A stretch of 39,140 bases of DNA from an uncultured SAR324 cluster bacterium. Its GTDB lineage: Bacteria > SAR324 > NAC60-12. Under the pieces are notes generated by a model. That model did no database searches and was not told where the DNA came from. It saw nothing but the letters and a program-made list of their open reading frames with translations. The position numbers were made by a program, and so were the translations under genes. The stretch covers positions 1-39,140 of the forward strand of contig CABXOR010000012.1 of the NCBI GenBank assembly GCA_902513935.1, given 5' to 3'. This document shows positions 34,269-39,140 of this stretch, piece after piece (within the stretch, counting starts at the first letter, position 1; every line of letters starts with the position of its first letter).

Positions 34269-35360
34269 GTGAAGAATCTACTTATTATTCTCTCCCTATC
34301 TCTTTTTAGTCTTACCATATACTCCTGCAGTAGTAGTGATGGTGGTTCTTCCACTACCACCGACGACGACACTACCAACACCTCTTCAGGTTCTGGAGTA
34401 TTCGTGACAGTAGGTTCTTCAGGAAACATCGTGAGATCTACGGATAATGGAGTATCTTTTGACAATGTAACTTCTCCAACAACAAATAATCTCGCAGGAG
34501 TTGTATTCGGAAACAATACTTTCGTGGCAGTGGGTGATAATGGAACCATCGTGAGATCTACGGATAATGGAGTATCTTTTGACAATGTAACTTCTCCAAC
34601 AACAAATAATCTCGCAGGAGTTGTATTCGGAAACAATACCTTCGTGGCAGTTGGTGATAATGGAACCATCGTGAGATCTACGGATAATGGAGTATCTTTT
34701 GACAATGTAACTTCTCCAACAACAAATAATCTCGCAGGAGTTGTATTCGGAAACAATACCTTTGTGGCAACAGGTGTGTCAGGAAACATTGTGAGATCTA
34801 CGGACAATGGAACCACTTGGGATAATGCCACTTCTTCAACTGCAAATACTCTCGTTGGAGTTGGATTTGGAAACAATACCTTCGTGGCAGTGGGTGATAA
34901 TGGAAGCATTGTGAGATCTACGAACAATGGGTCATCTTTTGATAATGCGACTTCTCCAACAGCAAATCTACTCTATGGAGTCGTATTCGGAAACAATACC
35001 TTTGTGGCAGTTGGTAAATCAGGAACCATCGTTAGATCAACAGACAATGGTTCTTCTTGGGATAATGCCACTTCTCCAAGTGCTTATTATCACGGAGGAG
35101 TTGGATTCGGGAACAATACCTTCGTGGCAGTGGGTGGTTCAGGAACAATTGTGAGGTCAACGGACAATGGGTCAAATTGGGAGAATGCGACTTCTCCAAC
35201 GTCAAATAAACTTAGAGGAAACGTTGGATTCGGAAACAATACATTTGTGGCAACAGGTTTGTCAGGAAACATTTTGAGATCTACCGACAATGGAACAACA
35301 TGGGATAATGCATCTACTCCAACAGCAAGTGATCTTTATACAGTCTCGTTCTCAGAATGA
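34269..35360 (+). CDS. Eight-repeat propeller-type lipoprotein
   Basis: A 363-residue protein. The N-terminus has a lipoprotein signal: a GTG start, hydrophobic LLIILSLSLFSLTIYSC with a lipobox (LTIYSC), then a Ser/Thr/Asp-rich linker. Eight repeats of about 40 residues follow, each FVAVGxxGxIVRSTDNGxxxDN then xTSPTxxxLxGVxFGNNT. The S-T-D-N-G-x-x-W/F is an Asp-box-like motif, as in sialidase/BNR and Ycf48-type beta-propellers. The protein is probably anchored to the outer membrane or periplasm; no catalytic residues are seen, so a binding or adhesion role is likely but inferred. The start is GTG at 34269, supported by AGGA and the shared leader with the next gene; a longer TTG frame from 34233 starts inside the promoter module. 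Repeats 1-3 are nearly identical in DNA. Confidence 0.85.
   Translation: MKNLLIILSLSLFSLTIYSCSSSDGGSSTTTDDDTTNTSSGSGVFVTVGSSGNIVRSTDNGVSFDNVTSPTTNNLAGVVFGNNTFVAVGDNGTIVRSTDNGVSFDNVTSPTTNNLAGVVFGNNTFVAVGDNGTIVRSTDNGVSFDNVTSPTTNNLAGVVFGNNTFVATGVSGNIVRSTDNGTTWDNATSSTANTLVGVGFGNNTFVAVGDNGSIVRSTNNGSSFDNATSPTANLLYGVVFGNNTFVAVGKSGTIVRSTDNGSSWDNATSPSAYYHGGVGFGNNTFVAVGGSGTIVRSTDNGSNWENATSPTSNKLRGNVGFGNNTFVATGLSGNILRSTDNGTTWDNASTPTASDLYTVSFSE
34427..34769 (+). repeat. Near-identical 120-bp tandem repeats inside the lipoprotein gene
   Basis: Three consecutive 120-base units (34427-34546, 34547-34666, 34667-34769) differ at only a few bases. Each encodes one propeller repeat. The remaining five units have diverged. 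The near-identity points to recent expansion by unequal recombination or slippage, so copy number may vary between strains. Confidence 0.9.
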
Positions 35361-35433
35361 TCAGTACCAACCCTAGTAATTTGAACTGGATCACAAAATT
35401 GTCCATTCAAAACAAAAACTAAAAAGGCCAGTC

Positions 35434-35455
35434 ACTCACATCATCCCCTGTGAGT
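35434..35455. other. Small hairpin after the lipoprotein gene
   Basis: ACTCACA (35434-35440) pairs with TGTGAGT (35449-35455), a perfect 7-bp stem, with no T-run. It lies 75 bases past the stop and may be a weak terminator or part of the repeat block that follows. Confidence 0.4.
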
Positions 35456-35465
35456 AACCCCCCAC

Positions 35466-35529
35466 TTAATTCTTCACAGAGTCAGAGGAACTCCAAGTAA
35501 CTCCCACTAATTCTTCACAATCAGACAAC
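35466..35529. repeat. Tandem 41-bp repeat pair upstream of module P2
   Basis: Two copies of a unit with core TAATTCTTCACAGAGTCAGA (the second reads TAATTCTTCACAATCAGA), starting 41 bases apart at about 35466 and 35507. The same pair recurs upstream of module P3. Confidence 0.75.
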
Positions 35530-35543
35530 CCTCCAACCACAAT

Positions 35544-35584
35544 CTTCCCACTTTCTTGTAAAACAAACCGATTTGTGTTATATA
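35544..35584 (+). promoter_or_regulatory. Repeated promoter module P2
   Basis: Core at 35544-35565 (one substitution relative to P1), TTGTAA at 35556-35561, a 17-base gap, TATATA at 35579-35584. The gap holds ACAAA-CCGA-TTTGT, a small palindrome that is less perfect in P1 and P3. Confidence 0.75.
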
Positions 35585-35587
35585 TTG

Positions 35588-35615
35588 GGTTCTTCTAATC
35601 CACTTATAGGAAACC
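35588..35615 (+). promoter_or_regulatory. Leader hairpin enclosing the Shine-Dalgarno sequence (P2)
   Basis: GGTT (35588-35591), bulged C and TTCTA (35593-35597) pair with TAGGA (35607-35611) and AACC (35612-35615). One arm differs from P1 but pairing is kept by a T-G wobble. AGGA lies six bases before the GTG at 35618. Confidence 0.6.
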
Positions 35616-35617
35616 AG

Positions 35618-37444
35618 GTGAGACACCTACTCATCATTCTCTCCTTTCTTCTTCTTTCTTCCCCTCTGTTTGGTCAGTCGGGGAAACCTCAGACCATCAT
35701 CATTCCTACAGGTAGTCTAGGTGAAATAAGCAAAGTAAGAATTGGGATTCTTGAGAAAACACTTGAATCCAAACTTGATGACTACTTTGCAATTGTTCCG
35801 AAAGAGTTATTTGAAGAAGCACAAGAACAAGCATTTCAGGAAATGGATGCAGATGAATGTACAGAGGACCAATGCATTCTGATGATTAAAGAAATCCTGC
35901 AGATAGAGAATGCATTTAAAATGAATCTTATGTCAGAAGATGGTGACACTCATATTTCTATAACTTGGAATGATCTGAATCAAAAAAGAGTTGAAGAAGA
36001 GTACTGCGAAGGATGTAAGACAAAAGAACTAAGAAATATGATCGGGGGTTTGGTAGAGAAGTTGGTTGGAGTGAAGGATGTGGTCAAAGAAGAACCACCA
36101 AAGAAGGTTGAACCAGTTGTAGTTGAGAAGAAGGTCACAATCCCAAAGGTAGAACCTAAGGTTGTTGAGATTCCAAAGAAAGTTCAAGAACCTGTTGTCC
36201 AGAAAACAGAAGGGGATAAGACGAAAGGGATGTTTGTGACGGTGGGTCATAAGGGAACAATTCTCACTTCTTCAGATGGAATATCATGGACTTCAAGAGA
36301 ATCAGGAACATCCGAACATCTTCATGGAATAACTAATAAAAATGGAATGTTTGTTACAGTTGGTGGTAAAGGGATAATTCTTACTTCTTCAGATGGTATA
36401 TCATGGACTTCAAGGTATGGGACTTTAAACGGGCATAAATCTTCTGCATGGTTGTTTGGAATCGGTCATGGAAATGGACTTTTCGTAGCAGTTGGTGATA
36501 AAGGAACCATTTTCACCTCATTGGATGGAACCCAATGGACATCCAGAAACCTTAAAGTGGACATGTATGGAGATTCTGTTGCAAAAACAACAGATGATTT
36601 CAAAGGAGTTACCTTTGGGAATAGACTTTTCGTGACTGTCAGTTGGGAACGAACCATCTGGACTTCTTTAGACGGTAATATTTGGACTAAAAGAACCTTA
36701 AAAAACACAAATCAAATTGGTCCTCTTCAAAGTTCAACTTTTGGAGGTGACACATTTGTTATAGTTGGATTTGATCAAACTATCCTCACTTCAAAAGATG
36801 GGATTAATTGGACTCAGCAAAGGTCAGGATTAAATCATATAAATGATATTATCTATAAAAATGGGAAATTCTTAACATTCGAAAATAATGGGAAAATAAA
36901 ATCTTCAATAGATACTTTAAGATGGAAATCAATGGATACGGGAACTAAATTTCATCTTAATAGAGGATCATTTGGTAAAGGAAGATTTGTTGTTGTTGGG
37001 GAAAATGGGACGGTACTCACCTCATCAGATGGGATTTCATGGACTTCAAGAGACTCTGGGACACCAAATTTTCTTTCGGGTATCACCTTCAGGGGTTTGG
37101 ACGAGAAGTTGGTTGGGGGGAAAGAAGAGGGGGTTTTGTTTGAACGTTGGATAAATGGTGAATATGAATGGTCTAAGTATGGTAATAAGAAGAGGAATGT
37201 GAAATATGAGGGGGAAATTAAAAATGGGAGACCAAATGGTATGGGGACGCTCACGTATCCCATTGGAGGAAAGAAGTATGTGGGGGAGTTTAAGGATGGG
37301 AAATATCATGGTCAAGGAACATTGACTAATGCTTATGGAAGAAAAAAAGCAGGTGAGTTCAGAGAAAATATACCTTGGAACATCACACATTCCGACAAAG
37401 ACGGAAACATCATAGGAAAATGGGTGAGTGGAGTAAAACAGTAA
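35618..37444 (+). CDS. Secreted fusion protein: N-terminal CsgG/FlgO-like domain, seven propeller repeats, MORN repeats
   Basis: A 608-residue protein in four parts. Residues 1-20 form a signal peptide ending FGQ. Residues about 25-150 form a domain with KPQTIIIPTGSLGEISKVRI and a Cys pair in YCEGCKT; it resembles the CsgG/FlgO/TolB-N-like domains at the start of other envelope proteins, but this is a weak match. Then a Lys/Pro/Val/Glu-rich linker (about 150-205). From about 207 come seven repeats like GTILTSSDGISWTSRxSG, the same Asp-box propeller type as the previous gene but with SSDG instead of STDNG. The last ~70 residues hold two MORN repeats (YEGEIKNGRPNGMGTLTYP and YVGEFKDGKYHGQGTL). 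The start is GTG at 35618, with AGGA six bases upstream. Function unknown; architecture suggests an envelope binding or scaffolding protein. Confidence 0.83.
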   Translation: MRHLLIILSFLLLSSPLFGQSGKPQTIIIPTGSLGEISKVRIGILEKTLESKLDDYFAIVPKELFEEAQEQAFQEMDADECTEDQCILMIKEILQIENAFKMNLMSEDGDTHISITWNDLNQKRVEEEYCEGCKTKELRNMIGGLVEKLVGVKDVVKEEPPKKVEPVVVEKKVTIPKVEPKVVEIPKKVQEPVVQKTEGDKTKGMFVTVGHKGTILTSSDGISWTSRESGTSEHLHGITNKNGMFVTVGGKGIILTSSDGISWTSRYGTLNGHKSSAWLFGIGHGNGLFVAVGDKGTIFTSLDGTQWTSRNLKVDMYGDSVAKTTDDFKGVTFGNRLFVTVSWERTIWTSLDGNIWTKRTLKNTNQIGPLQSSTFGGDTFVIVGFDQTILTSKDGINWTQQRSGLNHINDIIYKNGKFLTFENNGKIKSSIDTLRWKSMDTGTKFHLNRGSFGKGRFVVVGENGTVLTSSDGISWTSRDSGTPNFLSGITFRGLDEKLVGGKEEGVLFERWINGEYEWSKYGNKKRNVKYEGEIKNGRPNGMGTLTYPIGGKKYVGEFKDGKYHGQGTLTNAYGRKKAGEFRENIPWNITHSDKDGNIIGKWVSGVKQ

Positions 37445-37490
37445 GAAACCCTAAAAACCAACCCCATCATCTCCTCCAAGTAACCCCCAA

Positions 37491-37561
37491 CTAATTCTTC
37501 ACAGAGTCAGACACCCTCTAAGTAAAATCCCACTAATTCTTCACAGAGTCAGAGAACCTCC
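37491..37561. repeat. Tandem 42-bp repeat pair upstream of module P3
   Basis: CTAATTCTTCACAGAGTCAG occurs at 37491 and 37533, exactly 42 bases apart, each preceded by a C-rich CCCAC/CCCAAC. It matches the pair at 35466. Confidence 0.8.
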
Positions 37562-37566
37562 ACAAT

Positions 37567-37607
37567 CTTCCCACTTCCTTGTAAAACAAACCGATTGGTG
37601 TTATATA
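37567..37607 (+). promoter_or_regulatory. Repeated promoter module P3
   Basis: Core at 37567-37588, TTGTAA at 37579-37584, 17 bases, TATATA at 37602-37607. Same spacing as P1 and P2, here in front of a cupin gene unrelated to the propeller proteins. Confidence 0.72.
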
Positions 37608-37611
37608 TGGA

Positions 37612-37640
37612 GTTCTCCTAAACTAATCAGTTAGGAAGCC
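37612..37640 (+). promoter_or_regulatory. Leader hairpin (P3)
   Basis: GTT (37612-37614), a bulged C and TCCTAA (37616-37621) pair with TTAGGA (37631-37636) and AGC (37637-37639), about 9 bp with one wobble. As in P1 and P2 the AGGA lies inside the stem. Confidence 0.55.
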
Positions 37641-37643
37641 TAA

Positions 37644-37691
37644 GTGAAACCTAAAACTAAAAAGTTAATTTATAACTTAGGGGAAATATGA
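37644..37691 (+). CDS. Possible 15-codon leader peptide before the cupin gene
   Basis: The GTG that starts the propeller genes after P1 and P2 is kept here at 37644, seven bases after AGGA. It opens a 15-codon frame (MKPKTKKLINYLGEI) that ends in TGA overlapping the cupin ATG as ATGA. Translational coupling is possible; it may instead be a harmless relic of the copied leader. Confidence 0.35.
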   Translation: MKPKTKKLIYNLGEI

Positions 37692-38056
37692 AATTCAATG
37701 TTCATAAAAATGATGGTGACTATTCGGATGGATTAAGAGGATTCTTCGAATACAGGGATTTAGGTATTTCAGATGCAACCGATGGAAAAGTAAATGCCCA
37801 TGTAATAAGGGCATTATCTGGTCATGAAAAAGATGGTTCTGGAATACATTTTCATAACTTAGATTTTCAAATGGTATATATCCTTAAAGGATGGGTAATT
37901 TTCAAATATGAAAATGAAGGTGAATTTAAATTGAAGGAAGGTGATTGCGTCAATCAGATTCCTGGCATAAAGCACGAAGAAATTGAACACTCTGATGATT
38001 TAGAAATGTTAGAGATAACGATGCCTGCGGATTTTGAAACCAAACTGGTTAATTGA
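37688..38056 (+). CDS. Cupin-domain protein
   Basis: A 122-residue single-domain cupin. The first metal-binding motif is GSGIHFHNLDFQMVYILKG (H-x-H about residues 55-57), and the second is GDCVNQIPGIKHEEIEHSDD, with the expected inter-motif spacing. Many such small cupins are dioxygenases, isomerases or simply metal-binding proteins, and the role here is unknown. AGGGGA precedes the ATG by about 5 bases. It is driven by the repeated promoter module P3 and probably coupled to the short leader frame. It is AT-rich like its neighbours. Confidence 0.82.
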   Translation: MKFNVHKNDGDYSDGLRGFFEYRDLGISDATDGKVNAHVIRALSGHEKDGSGIHFHNLDFQMVYILKGWVIFKYENEGEFKLKEGDCVNQIPGIKHEEIEHSDDLEMLEITMPADFETKLVN

Positions 38057-38114
38057 AAAAGATAAAATGAATTGTAACCTCCAACTAATTTTCGATAACA
38101 AAAGGATTTAGATT

Positions 38115-38619
38115 ATGATTAGTTTTACTGAATTTTTTGAGGCAATAACTTTTTTTGGTGAAATAGTAATTGGACAAATTGGTTTTCAGGTAATTGCTAT
38201 TTCGTAGGGTCGAAGAGGTTCGGGGGAATGGAATACTCAAGATTCCATTCGTTTTGCGGTTATGCTTTCAACTTCAATAATTGCTACATTAATTTGTTAT
38301 GCCCCTTTCTATGCAGTAACTATATTTAAATTAGAATTACTTGAATTAATAAATCTATTAATTGTTCTTTCAATGATATTTGTTACATTATTTATGTTTT
38401 TATTTGATATCCATTTTTAAAAAAGTAATTAATTTTTCAGATTTTGTATCAAGTGGTGCTGTCCATATAGTTTACTCAATTGCCGTTATAATAAATATTA
38501 TTTTTATCTTAAGTGTTTTAAGAATTATTGAACCAAACATATGGTTATATTATTTAAGTATTCATTACTTTCAATTTTGGTCTCTTTATGTTTTTGTAAG
38601 ACTAATGATTTATAGATAG
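38115..38619 (+). pseudogene. Decayed membrane-protein gene (one stop, one frameshift)
   Basis: An ATG at 38115 with AAAGGA upstream opens MISFTEFFEAITFFGEIVIG. This runs to an in-frame TAG at 38205, then continues in the same frame through several hydrophobic segments (STSIIATLICYAPFYAVTIF, LLIVLSMIFVTLFMFLFDI) to TAA at 38418. The reading then resumes in another frame after a T5-A6 run as KKVINFSDFVSSGAVHIVYS and ends at 38619 with LYVFVRLMIYR. Together this is a roughly 168-residue multi-helix membrane protein. Family not recognised. The frameshift at a homopolymer could be a sequencing error, but the separate TAG makes true decay more likely. Confidence 0.7.
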
Positions 38620-38620
38620 T

Positions 38621-38782
38621 GAATCGCAAGGGCATTATAGCATAAAGTTTTATCTGGATACAGCACATTTCATGTCTTCAGCAATATCTCTTTACAAAAA
38701 ATATGGATTTAAAGAAACAACTTCTTATCCAGAAAGTGTTATTCCAAAAGATTTGTTGAATACAATGATTTTCATGATGTAA
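38621..38782 (+). pseudogene. C-terminal fragment of a GNAT acetyltransferase
   Basis: A 53-codon open stretch without a start codon reads GHYSIKFYLDTAHFMSSAIS then LYKKYGFKETTSYPE and ends in TAA. The F-x-L-D-T and A-I-x-L-Y-K-K-x-G-F-K blocks are the last strand and helix of GNAT N-acetyltransferases. The acetyl-CoA-binding part is missing, so this is a remnant. Confidence 0.72.
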
Positions 38783-38817
38783 GAATTATAATTAAGTTGC
38801 TCCTAGAACCAACCACT

Positions 38818-38931
38818 ATGAACTTTACTTCTGAGACGATTATATGGATTATCCCGATTGTCGTTGTCCTCCAGATTATGAAACTGTTATATCACGGACA
38901 CTATCAATGGAAAATGAAGAAAAAGAAGTAA
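38818..38931 (+). CDS. Possible 37-residue small membrane protein
   Basis: ATG to TAA encodes one hydrophobic helix (IIWIIPIVVVLQIMKLLY) followed by a basic tail ending WKMKKKK, a single-pass protein with the tail probably in the cytoplasm. No strong ribosome-binding site is visible. It lies in a decayed region, so it could also be a chance frame. Confidence 0.4.
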   Translation: MNFTSETIIWIIPIVVVLQIMKLLYHGHYQWKMKKKK

Positions 38932-38999
38932 AATTTTGACAAAAAGTGGAAAGAACTAAAGAATGTTCTCCTACCTTCCAAGTAGAACACCAATAAACC

Positions 39000-39140
39000 A
39001 TGAAACACATACTCATCATCCTCATCTCCTTACTTCTTCTCTCTTCTCCTGTGATTGGTCAGTCTGAAAAACCCCAGACGATAATTGTACCCACAGGTAG
39101 TCTTGGTGATATATCTGAGGTTAGGAAGAAAATGTTAGAA
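39000..39140 (+). CDS. Start of a paralogue of the propeller-MORN protein (3' partial)
   Basis: The first 47 codons are visible to the window end. The signal peptide (MKHILIILISLLLLSSPVIG, then Q) and following QTIIVPTGSLGDISEVRKK match the start of the gene at 35618 almost residue for residue. It is therefore a second copy of that family in tandem. Its leader lacks the 22-bp core and promoter but keeps TTCTCCTA and a CTAC/GTAG hairpin at about 38965-38985. The ATG replaces the GTG used in the other copies. Domains beyond residue 47 lie outside the window. Confidence 0.85.
   Translation, partial: MKHILIILISLLLLSSPVIGQSEKPQTIIVPTGSLGDISEVRKKMLE

Noticed and set aside
34427..34769. CRISPR array or satellite
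   Set aside because: The 120-bp units have no spacers and are in frame within a protein gene.
34130..34927. Long - strand frame (265 codons) opposite the propeller lipoprotein
   Set aside because: It is the mirror of the 120-bp repeats, has no start signal, and the + frame has a signal peptide, a ribosome-binding site and family features.
34269..37444. Sialidase activity for the propeller proteins
   Set aside because: Asp-box-like motifs are present, but there is no arginine triad or other catalytic set.
33632..37640. Integron gene cassettes with attC sites
   Set aside because: The repeated cores lack the GTTRRRY and RYYYAAC sites of attC, and no integrase is present. The hairpin lies over the ribosome-binding site rather than at a cassette junction.

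Overview
The window reads as a chromosomal piece of a Gram-negative, probably marine, heterotrophic bacterium. Outer-membrane barrel, periplasmic LolA-like, RND and lipoprotein genes, a taurine-type ABC importer, and amine, acyl and amidase enzymes support this. The core genes have moderate GC, with AT-rich accessory blocks between them. A SAR324 or deltaproteobacterial-like lineage fits the gene mix and the short GTCATCCCGG palindromic repeats, but that is inference; no rRNA or other taxonomic marker is present.

Layout. (1) 1-4.8 kb, amine or glutamate-type metabolism: the end of a GXGXG glutamate-synthase-like subunit, an FMN glutamate-synthase-like subunit and a small unknown protein on +. 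These converge with a sarcosine-oxidase-like FAD oxidoreductase and a small conserved partner on -. (2) 5.0-10.2 kb, a visibly AT-rich block: an epoxide hydrolase facing a taurine-type ABC importer whose permease carries a very large extra N-terminal part. (3) 10.9-16.3 kb: a TetR regulator, an HAE3/MMPL-type RND transporter, a LolA-like periplasmic protein and an outer-membrane barrel form one tightly packed operon, with palindromic candidate operators upstream of tetR. (4) 16.6-17.5 kb: a small membrane protein and a GYD-domain protein. (5) 17.9-21.6 kb: a GldA/GldF/GldG-like ABC export system. (6) 21.7-24.7 kb: an alpha/beta hydrolase and a fatty-acyl-AMP ligase fused to a carrier protein. 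(7) 24.7-33.2 kb, mostly housekeeping on -: nitrilase-family amidase, RluA-family pseudouridine synthase and aminotransferase (overlapping), then a double-hotdog thioesterase, a SUMF1-domain protein, gltX and rodA.

(8) 33.6-39.1 kb is the most unusual part. A 22-bp core is repeated four times in the same orientation, and three copies continue into the same promoter (TTGTAA, 17 bp, TATATA) and a leader hairpin that contains the Shine-Dalgarno sequence. These modules precede an 8-repeat propeller lipoprotein, a propeller-MORN fusion protein and a cupin. The first core and the next bracket a VOC gene. The segment ends in decayed genes and the start of a paralogue of the propeller-MORN gene. It looks like a repeat-bounded, actively rearranging family locus.

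Three palindromic REPIN-like elements lie at the 3' ends of transcription units, and a different palindrome is embedded twice, in two reading frames, inside the outer-membrane protein gene. No tRNA, rRNA, CRISPR array, transposase or integrase was found.
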